Source: Saprospiraceae bacterium
Lineage (GTDB): Bacteria > Bacteroidota > Bacteroidia > Chitinophagales > Saprospiraceae
DNA: 64,000 nucleotides
Direction of reading: 5' to 3'
NCBI GenBank assembly: GCA_016787345.1
Contig: JAEUUU010000030.1
Location: 58,759 to 122,758, forward strand
Within the stretch, counting starts at the first letter, position 1. Each line of letters starts with the position of its first letter. The position numbers and the translations under genes were made by a program. The notes beneath the pieces were generated by a model that was not told the origin of the DNA, searched no databases, and worked only from the letters and a program-made list of their open reading frames with translations. Shown piece after piece: positions 21,001 through 27,449 of this stretch.

Positions 21001-22575
21001 TCCGCACCGGTCTTTACCAAGTGCCCTGCCAATCTTACGCTGAACAACATCGAAGGCGGATGTACCGGCAACTACACCGGCATCGACTCGCCGGAAGCCA
21101 CCGACAACTGCGCGTTTACCCTCACCTGGACGACCAGCGGCGCCGGCGCTACGCCGGGCAGCGGCTCGGGCCCGATCCCCGGTTCGACGGTGTTTAACTC
21201 CGGTACAACAACGGTGACTTACCTCGCCACGGATGCCAGCGGCAACACGGCCGTTTGCTCTTACACCGTCACGGTAGTTTGTGTGAAAATTAAAGGCACC
21301 ATCGTTTGGGAACACGACCCGCCGGTAATTGGCGTGAAAAACGCAACCGTCACGTTGATGGGTACCAGTCCGGCCATTACGCTCACCACAACGACCGACA
21401 CCACGGGCATGTACATGTTCAGTATCCCCGGCGGCAACAGTTCGATTATGGTCGAACCGACCAAGCCGGCCCTGAACAATGCACAAAAACTCGACGGGGT
21501 GACGATAGCCGACGCTCAGGCGATCACCAATCACCTGAACAACACGACGCCCATCACCGACCCGTACAAACTGATCGCGGCCGACGTGAACAGTACCAAT
21601 ACAGTAACCACGGTAGATGCCAGCACGATTTCTTCGGCGCTTCTGGGCAATCCGCTTGCTCTGGCTGCCTTCGAACCTTCGTGGAAGTTTATCAATGCCA
21701 ACACGGTATTGCCGAATCCGCCGGCCTCGCCGTTCGCCCTGTACAATGCCAATAAAAAGATCACGATCACCGGTCCGGTGAATACCGACCAGTTGAGCGT
21801 GAACTTCATCGGCATCAAGAGCGGCAACGTCAACGGCAGCCCCGCGCCCGTATTCGCGCCTTCCAGCCCCTTAATCTGGCTGGTGGAAGATCGTACGACG
21901 CAGGCTGGGCAGGAGTTCGACGTGACCTTCTCCGCGGTGCAGTTCAACGAACTTTCGGCCTACCAGTTTGCCATCGACTTCGACCCGACACAATTGCAAA
22001 TGATCGACATCCAGCCGATGAACGCCCTCTCGCTCTCCGCGGCCGACAACTTCGGCGCCTTCCAGGCAGAGACCGGCGAATTGCGCGCCGGCTGGTTCAA
22101 TGCCTCCAACGTCACGCTGGACGCCGGCACGCCGGTGTTCAAGGTTCGCTTTAAAGCACTGACTTCGGGCGCTCAACTCAGCAACCTGATCCAACTCAAC
22201 GACGCTATCCTGCCGGGTAAAGCCTTCAACACGGCGCTGGTAGAATCGCCTGTTGTGTTGTCGTTCAGCGACCTGAATACCAGTTCGACCAGTGTCACGC
22301 AGATCAACAATCGCCTGCAACTGCTGCAAAACCGCCCGAACCCCTTCAATGAGGAGACGACCATCGGTTTTGTATTGCCCGAGGCCTGCGAAGCAAGTCT
22401 GCGTATTTACGACCTCAGTGGCCGCGAAATCACTTCTCACAGCCGCTACTACTCGGCCGGCTACCACGAAGTGATGTTCCGGGTCACCAACGCTTCCGAT
22501 TACGGCATCATGTTCTACGAACTGACTACGCCTTCCGGACGCCTGGTGCGCAAGATGATTTCTACCGGCAAATAA
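9061..22575 (+). CDS. Giant 4504-residue T9SS adhesin with cohesin/dockerin and ALK-like Gly-rich domain
   Basis: It starts at ATG 9061, giving a signal peptide that ends near residue 37 (THAQG). Domains in order: Ig-like repeats carrying a D-rich ESGVADDDG element (about 327-400, 635-710, 954-1028, 1478-1550, 1681-1757); a cohesin-like domain (about 490-630); a glycine-rich domain (about 1173-1458) nested in an Ig-like domain; a second cohesin-like domain (about 2137-2271); a long acidic, cysteine-bearing repeat region (about 2377-3467); seven HYR units (about 3469-4073); a carboxypeptidase-regulatory-like domain (4074-4140); a dockerin-like domain (4142-4200; DGVTIADAQAITNHL, then AADVNSTNTVTTVDAS); a third cohesin-like domain (4270-4400); and a type A sorting domain (4417-4504; LLQNRPNPFNEETTIGF). 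It is probably secreted through T9SS and bound to the surface, for adhesion or matrix formation. The many Asp-rich loops suggest Ca2+ binding, which is an inference. A hairpin terminator follows. Confidence 0.93.
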   Translation: MNASLPQNQAFRPGWLKSCCAAFLFLAGFQHAVTHAQGTLYYYTNATSGIPAIVAPGIDTMGPIENLKRGGGVDTTINCSANQGFGSDGWPTTNTFDVDAFNSSGDYIEFTLDPQAGYTLLITGFAANSRRENPSGIVNDGPASLRYAYSKTGAPGSWTFVNPGNPQASSTCGSLGVTRVWTSFPSVSVSGSETITFRIYGLSSGANMTGDLFLRNVIVSGFVCSSTPSANLTPVSFCEGTSTYDIPVTSSTADITSYSLSFSPAGIPTVSGTLPSPGALPSVLTIAADMAADGIYSGTLTLTNVCGSNTVINFPNLVTINPLPVVNITIAEESGVADDDGTVCPGDEATITASGGGTYLWSTSETTASVTVSPLTNTTYDVTVTNLGCEQTASATILVTAPETANAGPDQSTCVDGVVLLAGAFGGTATGASWSDNGAGGSFLPNANTLNAYYTPPMGNTDPIALTLTTDGPCPVSDEVIISYDAEPAMTLSANASSSTATCNDQVTVTIAVEEGYDDISSMDFSINWNASAFSLVSHSATAVGGSTPSTSTPGMGTLTYSWYDPMGAFGEDLPNGTILLTMTFDVLNASGSESIVIAEPPTLLEATTWQLCELNITLNNDADINLEPITIGLSIEEESGIADNDGNICAGDDVTLTASGGVSYEWSPGGETTASITVSPTSSTTYTVTVTDSNGCTNSATAEIRVNPLPMAAVTVDLNEICIGGAIEITFNEGVYPDGTEFILSANIEDANGPNPNNPISYSEVIDTDHIDWTEGFDFSGDLSVSDITVTNPATGCSSIVDGFEVDVLDAPVLSFTAQADGDDPQSGSSNGPTTVTLEFCEGDYFSFTAFNVNAPNTGFLENLDGTGNVTYDGNLVTPLPRPQQDFTPAQVAGFFTGGPYGPYGLSAGASGSLTQTFTPYLEIDGVPGYSAGDCLGETVTLVYNVHANPTPSIDVTETSGVADDDSAICLGASVTLTATGGNTYLWSTMATTASITVSPTTTTTYTVTVTNADGCLASVAQIITVNGLPTVGIMPSSITICSGSETELTATAGGSSYLWNTMESTASISVTPTTNTTYTVTLTDNNGCTNTATSEVNIAPDPLTDVTVDPDPICAGSTAVLTANGAMPDATFTWYDAPTGGNVVGTGNPFTTDPLYVTTEFCVEQTVAISAEGTMTFDYTGGMQTFTVPDGITSIEIQAYGAQGGNGNGGSGGAVGGTGGLGGLVQGTLAVTPGQVLNLFVGGAGMGPVGGYNGGANGGTQDSGGGGGATDIRIGGTADSDRVLTAGGGGGGGRGGCEENNGVGGKGGDGGTGGGGIGADGADTPTSGGVAGGGKGGNFSNVQGAFGAAGLGCAGFLGNPGSATATSIGGVGGGGQACCCFNGGFTTPGGGGGGGGHIGGGGAGGGSAGTTGCSGNSKGAGGGGGGGSSYTGSLSDAVAMNGVRSGNGQIIITYGLTCTSPRVCGTVNVTPLPMATIAVTETSGAADDDGTICSGASVTLTASGGDTYLWSTMATTASITVSPTTTTTYTVTVTANDCSTSISSVINVTPMPSLNATLNGVALSNNNDGSDETGAFAICNGSNITFDAFADANGASGNIKAYQTVSLSNVILSFCNNCAALVTAFPGASGAATLVNPALPGTVTLSFRVFNDLNNNNAIDADECPNDWVVYTITVNPIPVPAIAVTENSGTTPNDGAICEGASATLTASGGDAYLWSPGGATTSSITVSPTSSTTYTVTVTSNNCSSSTSSVITVNPLPAVTLVLDPNEACVTDDGFALDGGMPSGGTYSGAGITTSPTFEPADAQAGVHTITYTYTDANGCVNTATDDITVYELLINSYVPASQAQTICDGENTSFRVNFTSTPDVTVSATWQIWDGDSWEPLTIAAPYSTTLNNTQNFARLNITAASYLLSGAQYRVILNNGACETISDPFTLTVNGPVSIDEQPESVTICGSEVDQEATFTAVVSNPSGTTNLRWQYFDGTNWVNTGGAGTFGNTTNTLTVNDNWAHWPAPGSSVQLRLRAQTPGCPAIFSDIVTLNVNFDIDPSITGPLYVTSMAAVSFFGDPGITPPATFAGGTWAVSGGPGTVSADYADDYNFVVTGDLPGTVTITYQSTDDAGCTGTEQVTLTVLDKLTLSAIPSDLTVSCGEEITVNIEADNLVDLIEMAYNLTWDPSELAYVTSSGTQLGDALPVIDATNAATGLLYYYWGGEYTGMPLNDHVLLSITFTVLQNSGSAGIFFDSPVATNTSISNVPINTNDGLMSVTPILIVLDNPDAVCPESCVDSPNGQIVTFGITTTGNPDQYSLIWGMAAAGAGFANVNNAVFDISNGEFTVVIPCGLEAGTYGGTLTVTDSETGCTGTTSIAVVIDDQPPVITECPASVTVSCESSDDFPDADPDGVVAEDACGPLTVDVDEVNNEGGGCLGDPLIITRTYTVTDPAGNSTNCIQTITMVDEDGPVLADNAPEFEGDCFDSEEEAVDAVRNYVLAYITDECHANGIEVEDLEDIAVIYDEFDCTVTIQVGAIDGCTPANASTFEFGGIIIDGTAPTLTLTDIDDCYETIADALAAAVDPMFTMVDDDCPGTVDVTAEIDDINNLCAAMIIVTATDACGNVTTDSYGPVRIDGTSPVIENEDPLLLANTCFETFEEAAAAAEAAIESGDNCVGELIIGTDELAPDAECPYTLTVRVTDECGNFSLYQFTGVKIDNTPPVPVFNEPEGPLCYRDPEDAKADLLLQVDWEDDCGFPVMYETAEYSNETDPNPNDECEFGVVTITAVDLCGQSFSLDIDVKIDATPPYVIDQNGLPVLTGDCIGDVPADVDAVAMLIADNCDQGFELVFDGDELSEEDGCVIIRSYTATDACGLSATFTQRIEISDEEAPVWGDEETNNPDLLLISCSAGTEEFSLEDLIQSALNQDPPAVTDNCEGEDEDVAYITVSVETFDPVADPECPNGYSITKVWTAVDQCGNASTYTRIVQVTDNEAPEFDPLCQFMPLNIYTAEGYSCPEDAEISLEVGQQIDNATTWTVAGYLVPALEECIYDNCSDASNIVVTVEAIDMGDDDETLPCTRTITVTFSLTDECGNTQDDPFICVYNIIDNTAPTWETEEGELDRVVDCNIPSELNDALALAPVPVDNCDDEPFISLPNVVETDGDCEGEYTITRTWIASDHCYNSDSPVFTQTIHVIDNDPPTFNPNCQFMPLEILTSDGYDCPADAEITLTVGQVLNLNSTWNVAGYPVASLAGCVSDACSAPESIKITVESIQDATDEETCNRTITVSFRLEDACGNVQPQLFVCIYEIIDDTPPTFDEESIDPIADCYDTIDDAVEAALDAATPHASDNCTEPLTNDNFTFTVSSNEEDCTVTINVYVTDCAGNSDVVTVTTKVDNEPPTLIANCSALAPSYPTATAAQTALQLATTYEDNCPGPFSIVNAFTVGTCDAIVTLVYADACGNTSTVSCATSINSSPLTVICPAPETRNTDAGECNYTVSANDLFAPTISGGCSPYVVSYVLSGATTGSGTGTSLAGIDFNKGTTVISWTVSDDNNATTACSVSVTVVDTQSPTIACPANITKGTDNNQCSAVTTYAVTASDNCMFTVTQTAGLPSGSAFPVGTTVNGFQVVDMSGNSANCSFNVTVNDTQVPIIACPANIVTGTTTGQCSAVVNYTVTASDNCGGTITPVLISGPASGATFPLGTTGPIQWRATDGAGNSANCSFSVTVNDTQAPNIVCPANITVPAMGGGCSATVNYNVTATDNCGGTITPTLVSGGASGSTFTGTSTVVWKATDAAQNMATCSFTVSVSDGQAPTISCPVAGTVTRSTNVNDCFYTVVGNEFNATGSDNCGAPTITYAVSGATTGTGTSLAGVGLNKGTNTIVWTATDAGGNTAICSFTVQVNDTRPPVVSCPPSQTVNAAANACGATVNPGTLGATDNCGAPSTTFGPIPNANFFPIGMTTLTGTATDNSGNTAMCTTKITVIDNSAPVFTKCPANLTLNNIEGGCTGNYTGIDSPEATDNCAFTLTWTTSGAGATPGSGSGPIPGSTVFNSGTTTVTYLATDASGNTAVCSYTVTVVCVKIKGTIVWEHDPPVIGVKNATVTLMGTSPAITLTTTTDTTGMYMFSIPGGNSSIMVEPTKPALNNAQKLDGVTIADAQAITNHLNNTTPITDPYKLIAADVNSTNTVTTVDASTISSALLGNPLALAAFEPSWKFINANTVLPNPPASPFALYNANKKITITGPVNTDQLSVNFIGIKSGNVNGSPAPVFAPSSPLIWLVEDRTTQAGQEFDVTFSAVQFNELSAYQFAIDFDPTQLQMIDIQPMNALSLSAADNFGAFQAETGELRAGWFNASNVTLDAGTPVFKVRFKALTSGAQLSNLIQLNDAILPGKAFNTALVESPVVLSFSDLNTSSTSVTQINNRLQLLQNRPNPFNEETTIGFVLPEACEASLRIYDLSGREITSHSRYYSAGYHEVMFRVTNASDYGIMFYELTTPSGRLVRKMISTGK
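12001..12150 (+). repeat. Intragenic Ig-like repeat copy A
   Basis: This part of an Ig-like module is nearly identical in DNA to copy B at 13555-13690. The 26 bases at 12019-12044 match 13591-13616 exactly, and after one difference the next 14 bases also match. More diverged copies lie at about 10100-10230, 11030-11150 and 14190-14310. The conservation includes third codon positions, which points to recent duplication or gene conversion. Confidence 0.8.
13555..13690 (+). repeat. Intragenic Ig-like repeat copy B
   Basis: This is the partner of the copy at 12001-12150. The exact 26-base match is 13591-13616. The repeat encodes a TYLWSTMATTASITVSP segment in both copies. The two copies flank the glycine-rich domain, so recombination between them could delete or multiply that domain. 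Confidence 0.8.
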
Positions 22576-22602
22576 TTGCCGCTCGACTTACCGTTTGATT
22601 TT

Positions 22603-22642
22603 TCCGCCCGCTTCGAATATTCGAGGCGGGCGGATTTTTTTT
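22603..22642 (+). terminator. Rho-independent terminator after giant gene
   Basis: A long hairpin spans 22603-22634. Its arms begin TCCGCCCGC and end GCGGGCGGA, the inner part is also self-complementary around TTCGAATATTCGA with one mismatch, and a run of T follows. It lies 28 bases past the stop codon of the 9061-22575 gene. Confidence 0.85.
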
Positions 22643-22676
22643 GGCGAACTGGCGAGGCGTCGAATTGGCAGAGCAG

Positions 22677-22709
22677 TTCGGTTCCGGAGGAAAATTGATC
22701 GTATTTTTG
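22677..22709 (+). promoter_or_regulatory. Candidate promoter for corA
   Basis: TTCG at 22677-22680, 21 bases, then TATTTTTG at 22702-22709, which fits TAnnTTTG. The start codon is 48 bases downstream. The same TTCG-N21-TATTTTTG layout precedes hutI (55481-55513). The -33 element is imperfect. Confidence 0.4.
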
Positions 22710-22756
22710 CCCCCCATAAACCCTTATCAAACTTCAACACCCTCCCGATACCCATT

Positions 22757-23824
22757 ATGTCCAAAAAGAAACACCGCCATCTTCGCAAAAAAGGCATGCC
22801 GCCCGGCACGCTGGTGTATACCGGTCACCGGGCCGTGGGCGAACCGCTTCACGTCACTACGGTCTGGTACGGCGATGAAGAGCATCTGTTGCGCGAACAC
22901 TATGCCCCCGAATTTGTAGCCAAACCCGAGGGCGTCACCTGGGTAGACGTGCGCAGTCTGGGCAATACGGAATTTATCGCCCGGGTCGGACAGGATTTTC
23001 ACATACACCCGCTGGCACAGGAAGATGTGCTTGATACCCAGCAGCGCGCCAAACTGGAAGAATACGACAACGGCCTGTTTTTCATCCTGCACTACCTTCA
23101 CCTCGATGCGGAAACCCTGGAACTGAGCTCGGAACAACTCGCGCTTTTTATTGGAAAAAACTTTCTGGTATCCTTTCAGGAAGACGCCGATGATACCTTT
23201 CACGACATTCGAAAACGCGTCTGCGAAGGCGTTGGCCGGCTCCGGCGCAAAAATCCCGATTTCCTGGCTTACAGCATGATCGATGCGGTTGTCGATCATT
23301 ATTATCTGGTACTGGACGAACTCGGAAATGCCATCGACGGTCTGGAAGAGGCCTTTCACCACAAAGCCGACGGCATTAGTCCGCTGGATAAAGCGCGCAT
23401 TTTCAGAATGAAACGCACGGCCAGCCAAATCAGGCATTTTCTTCTCCCCCTGCGCGATGCAACCCTTCGCTTTTACCGATCCGACAGTGAATTGATCGAT
23501 GAGGGCACCCGACTCTACCTGCGCGATGTGTCGGATCACGTCACCCAAATACTCGACAGTCTCGACAACAGCCGCGACCTGCTGACCAATATCGAATCAT
23601 TGTATCAGGCTGAAGTGAGCAACCGCCTGAACAACGTCATGCGATTGCTCACCGTCATCAGCACCATTTTTATCCCGCTTTCCTTTGTCGCCGGCATCTA
23701 TGGCATGAACTTCGACTATATGCCCGAATTGCGCTGGCATTACGGCTATTTCACCGTACTGGGCGGCATGCTTGTCGCCATGATTGCCATGCTCTGGTAT
23801 TTCCGCCGAAAGAAATGGATATGA
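22757..23824 (+). CDS. corA: CorA family Mg2+ transport protein
   Basis: CorA forms homopentameric inner-membrane channels that import Mg2+ (also Co2+ and Ni2+). The protein has 356 residues, a normal length. It has a soluble alpha/beta and long-helix N-terminal part, then two C-terminal membrane helices. The signature GMN (YGMNFDYMPEL) begins at residue 316, right after the first helix, and the protein ends with a basic tail RRKKWI. An in-frame start exists at 22595, but it lies inside the upstream terminator and adds a basic, non-conserved stretch, so I chose ATG 22757 (MSKKKHRHL). It is a single-gene unit facing a convergent peptidase gene. Confidence 0.95.
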   Translation: MSKKKHRHLRKKGMPPGTLVYTGHRAVGEPLHVTTVWYGDEEHLLREHYAPEFVAKPEGVTWVDVRSLGNTEFIARVGQDFHIHPLAQEDVLDTQQRAKLEEYDNGLFFILHYLHLDAETLELSSEQLALFIGKNFLVSFQEDADDTFHDIRKRVCEGVGRLRRKNPDFLAYSMIDAVVDHYYLVLDELGNAIDGLEEAFHHKADGISPLDKARIFRMKRTASQIRHFLLPLRDATLRFYRSDSELIDEGTRLYLRDVSDHVTQILDSLDNSRDLLTNIESLYQAEVSNRLNNVMRLLTVISTIFIPLSFVAGIYGMNFDYMPELRWHYGYFTVLGGMLVAMIAMLWYFRRKKWI

Positions 23825-23827
23825 GTT

Positions 23828-23922
<95 letters not shown>

Positions 23923-23923
23923 C

Positions 23924-26089
23924 TTAATAGATGGTCGGCATTTTCATCTGGTAAAGCATGAAGGCCAAAACGTCGGCGGCTTCTTCGAGGAGTTTGGATG
24001 TGGGTTTTCCGGCGCCGTGCCCTGCGCTGGTTTCGATACGGATCAGCACCGGATTGGGGCCTTGCTGGTGTTCCTGGACGGCTGCTGCAAATTTGAACGA
24101 GTGTGCAGGCACCACGCGGTCGTCGTGATCGGCTGTTGTGATCATGGTAGCCGGATAGCCGGTTTTTTTGACGTTGTGCAGCGGCGAATATTTGATCAGA
24201 CAATTGAACTCCTCCTGATTATCGCTTCGGCCATAGTCGACGGCCCAGGCGTAGCCGATCGTAAATTGATGGTAACGCAACATATCCAGAACGCCCACCT
24301 GAGGGAAACAAACGCCAAAGAGATCGGGGCGCTGGGTCATGCAGGCGCCTACCAGCAAGCCGCCGTTGGAGCCGCCCTGAATAGCCAGCCGGTCGGGTGA
24401 AGTGTATTTTTTCTCCACGAGATATTCCGCAGCGGCAATGAAATCGTCGAACACGTTTTGTTTTTGACATTTGGTGCCGGCTTTGTGCCACTTTTCACCG
24501 AACTCGCCGCCGCCGCGAATGTTGGCAACAGCGTATATGCCGTTGTTTTCGAGGAGCGCAGCGCGGGAGGCGGAGAATGCCGGCGTAACGGGAATATTAA
24601 AGCCGCCGTAGCCGTATAACAGGGTCGGGTTTCGACCGTCGAAGGCAATATTCTTTTTACGGGTAATAAACATGGGCACTTTCGTGCCGTCTTTACTGGT
24701 GTACCAAATCTGCTCGGTGGTGTAGGCATCCGGGTTGAAATCCAGTTTGGGCGCCTTGAACACCTTGGTTTCCAGGGTATTCATGTCGAGCGTATAAATC
24801 GTGGCCGGCCGGAGGAAAGAGGAGAAGGAGAAAAACGCCTGCGGATCATCTTTTTTACCGTTAACAGCGCCGACACTGCCCAACTCGGGTAGTATCACCT
24901 CCTTGATCGGCTGTCCTTCCAGTGTAAACACCCGCAAGGCGCTTGAAGCATTGTGCAGGTACGTACATGCCAGTTTGCCGCCGCACACCGAGGCGCCCTG
25001 CAAAACGTCGGAGGGGTCTTCAGCAACCAGCACCTGCCAGTTTTTTTGCTCCGGATGCTCCGTATCGACGAGCATCAGTTGCTGGTTAGGGGCGCCGAAA
25101 TTGGTCAGAAGGATCAGTTTTCCTTCCACGTTATCGATTACCTGATAATCGTTGTCGAAATTGGTCGACAAGGGCGTGAACTTGTCCTGGTTTTTTGTCA
25201 AATCTTTGAATGCCAGCGTATTACCGCTCGTGCTTTCACTGCTCGAAAGCAGCAGGAAGCGCTCGTCTTCGGTAGTTTGCGCACCGAAATAGTAGTTGGG
25301 GTGTTTTTTGTCGTCGTAAACAAGTTTGTCGGCCGACTGCGGTGTGCCGAGTTTGTGGTACCAGATGGCGCCGAACCGGTTGGCTTCGGTCAATGCACCT
25401 CCTGCTTTGGGCTCGGGGTAACGGCTGTAATAAAAACCGTCTTCTGCCCAGGCAAGGCCCGTAAACTTGGCCCAGATCAGTTTATCAGACAATAATTCTC
25501 CCGTTTGAAGGTCTTTGACATAAATGGTACGCCAATCGGAGCCGCCTTCCGAGGTGGAATAGGCCAGATAGCGGCCGTCTTTGGAAAAGCCGGTTTCTCC
25601 GAGCGAAGTGGTGCCATCGGCGCTGAACTGATTAGGATCGAGCACCACCTTGGGCTGGCTGTCCAGCTGATCCTGCATGTAAAACACGCTTTGGTTCTGG
25701 AGGCCGTCGTTTTTGAAAAAGAAGTACCGGTTCGCTTTTTTGTAAGGCGTGCTGAATTTTTCAAAATTCCAGATCTGCTCAAGCCGGGTTTGAATCTTGT
25801 CGCGATAAGGAATTTGGGACAAAAAACCCTGCGTAACGAGGTTTTGGCGACGCACCCAGTCTTTGGTTTCCTCACTCTGGTCATCTTCAAGCCAACGGTA
25901 GGGGTCTTTGATATTTTGTCCGAAATAGGTATCGGTTACGGTAGTATCCTTGCGCGTGGCTGGATAGGTAACCGGTATAGGTTTAAAATCCATGGCAGCG
26001 GTTTTCGATTGGTTGGGGGTGTTTTGATTACAGGATAAAGCGGTCATGATGATGCCCGAAAGCAGGGCGCAAAAAATGAATTTATACAT
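23924..26089 (-). CDS. Prolyl oligopeptidase family S9A, lipoprotein
   Basis: This serine peptidase cleaves short peptides after proline. The 721-residue protein has the usual two parts: an N-terminal seven-bladed propeller (about 60-470) and a C-terminal alpha/beta-hydrolase. Catalytic residues are visible: Ser574 in GGSNGG, Asp in ADHDDRV, and His691 in SAGHGAG. I chose ATG 26089 because it gives a lipoprotein signal (MYKFIFCALL, then TALSC with Cys20); the upstream in-frame start at 26134 would bury it. It is therefore probably periplasmic and lipid-anchored, digesting peptides produced by secreted proteases. It stands alone, convergent with corA. Confidence 0.94.
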   Translation of the reverse strand: MYKFIFCALLSGIIMTALSCNQNTPNQSKTAAMDFKPIPVTYPATRKDTTVTDTYFGQNIKDPYRWLEDDQSEETKDWVRRQNLVTQGFLSQIPYRDKIQTRLEQIWNFEKFSTPYKKANRYFFFKNDGLQNQSVFYMQDQLDSQPKVVLDPNQFSADGTTSLGETGFSKDGRYLAYSTSEGGSDWRTIYVKDLQTGELLSDKLIWAKFTGLAWAEDGFYYSRYPEPKAGGALTEANRFGAIWYHKLGTPQSADKLVYDDKKHPNYYFGAQTTEDERFLLLSSSESTSGNTLAFKDLTKNQDKFTPLSTNFDNDYQVIDNVEGKLILLTNFGAPNQQLMLVDTEHPEQKNWQVLVAEDPSDVLQGASVCGGKLACTYLHNASSALRVFTLEGQPIKEVILPELGSVGAVNGKKDDPQAFFSFSSFLRPATIYTLDMNTLETKVFKAPKLDFNPDAYTTEQIWYTSKDGTKVPMFITRKKNIAFDGRNPTLLYGYGGFNIPVTPAFSASRAALLENNGIYAVANIRGGGEFGEKWHKAGTKCQKQNVFDDFIAAAEYLVEKKYTSPDRLAIQGGSNGGLLVGACMTQRPDLFGVCFPQVGVLDMLRYHQFTIGYAWAVDYGRSDNQEEFNCLIKYSPLHNVKKTGYPATMITTADHDDRVVPAHSFKFAAAVQEHQQGPNPVLIRIETSAGHGAGKPTSKLLEEAADVLAFMLYQMKMPTIY

Positions 26090-26256
26090 AACAAAAGGGT
26101 TTTTTCGTTGGAAACGTATTGGAAATGACGACAAGCAGGAAGGATTTTAGCCGCAGCGGCCAAATCCAACTATTTTCGCCCCGAAATGTACGCCGGATTC
26201 GGACGCTTATTCAACCCTGTCTACTCCGGGATTCGCCCAGTGGGTTATTTATTCCT

Positions 26257-27432
26257 ATGAAAAACAAGTTTTTGTCGCTTTTGCTTATTGTATTCGGGGC
26301 TTTCTCCCCTTTGTTTGCCCAACAAACAATCGATTCGCTCGTAATGGCAGATAGCCTGCGGCGTGAAGCCCTGCAATTCAAAATCACCGACCTGAGTGTC
26401 CGCATTACGGCAGTTGAGCGGGTTTTCGCACTGGCGCGGCAGGATGCCCAAACACAGTTGGATAGCGCTGATTCCGCGTTGAATGCAGCGCTCAAAGACA
26501 GCACCCGGACAAAAGAAGAACGAAAAACCCTGAAAACCGCACAGGCCGACGCGAAAAAAACGCAGAAGAAAGCCGCCGCCAACCACAAAGAAGCGACCGG
26601 AGCACTTCGGCGGGTACAAAAACTGGAATCTATGCCCTTGGCAAATGCTGAAAAAGAGGCGGGCAAACTGGATGCTCAAATTCTGGCGCTCGAACAAAGA
26701 GCCGGGCTCGCTATCATACCCGAAGAAACCCCGATAGCGGCCATTATCGGCGCACCGGCGGTATCTGCACCCGACACGCTGCCGCTTGTGGTAGCTGATA
26801 CGACGCTTAACGCCACGCCGCACGCCGATTCCGCCTCGACCGCCCCAACAGGCAACAAACAACGGAGCAAAATGCAGCCTGTTGGTCCGCAATACAAAGC
26901 ATACGATCCCAAAGCCGACGTCATGCTGAACCCGCCCGCGGCGCCTTGCGTGCTGATTCGCGATGTACGCGACGAGTTCTCCGGTGAAACCTACCGCGAA
27001 CTTCAACGCGGCGAACTGTTCCGCTTTAACAATGAATACGTGAAAAAAATCATGCCGCCCGGCCAGTCACACATCGTGTGCGAGGCTGCTCTGGCAGAAA
27101 AAGGCAATACCGCAAGCCTCTGGCTTACCTTCAGCATTCGCGACCCCAATGCCCGAAAAACATTCGGCGGATTCACCAAAAACAGCCAGGCCGTACTCAA
27201 ATTCATGGACGGTAGCACCGTGAACATCTTCAACCTGCGGGCCGATGAAGGTGTAGCCGACGCCAGCGGAAATGTCATCCAGTTCAAAGCGCAATACACC
27301 ATCGACAAAGAAACCCTGAAAAAACTTGAGCGCACGGAACTGGATAAAATCCGCATCGCCTGGGCCACCGGGTACGAAGACTACGACGTACAGAACGTCA
27401 ATCTGTTGCGCCGACAGGCCTCCTGTTTGTAA
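26257..27432 (+). CDS. Exported coiled-coil protein of unknown function
   Basis: I do not recognise this family. ATG 26257 gives a clear signal peptide (MKNKFLSLLLIVFGAF, cleavage after LFAQ); an upstream in-frame start would destroy it. Residues about 35-160 are rich in Ala, Lys, Asp and Gln with heptad character (coiled coil). A low-complexity Pro/Ala/Thr linker covers about 170-230. The C-terminal part of about 160 residues looks folded (VLIRDVRDEFSGETYREL, then IRIAWATGYEDYDVQNVN) and may be a beta-sandwich. It ends 17 bases before murB and is probably co-transcribed with it, which hints at an envelope role. A TATTTTCG element at 26171-26178 could be its -7 box. Confidence 0.75.
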   Translation: MKNKFLSLLLIVFGAFSPLFAQQTIDSLVMADSLRREALQFKITDLSVRITAVERVFALARQDAQTQLDSADSALNAALKDSTRTKEERKTLKTAQADAKKTQKKAAANHKEATGALRRVQKLESMPLANAEKEAGKLDAQILALEQRAGLAIIPEETPIAAIIGAPAVSAPDTLPLVVADTTLNATPHADSASTAPTGNKQRSKMQPVGPQYKAYDPKADVMLNPPAAPCVLIRDVRDEFSGETYRELQRGELFRFNNEYVKKIMPPGQSHIVCEAALAEKGNTASLWLTFSIRDPNARKTFGGFTKNSQAVLKFMDGSTVNIFNLRADEGVADASGNVIQFKAQYTIDKETLKKLERTELDKIRIAWATGYEDYDVQNVNLLRRQASCL

Positions 27433-27449
27433 CCCCGATTTTGTCCGAC

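Noticed and set aside
19597-21534. Open frame of 645 codons on the minus strand
   Set aside because: Antisense to the HYR block of the giant gene; repeated segments reflect the HYR repeats, not a protein family.
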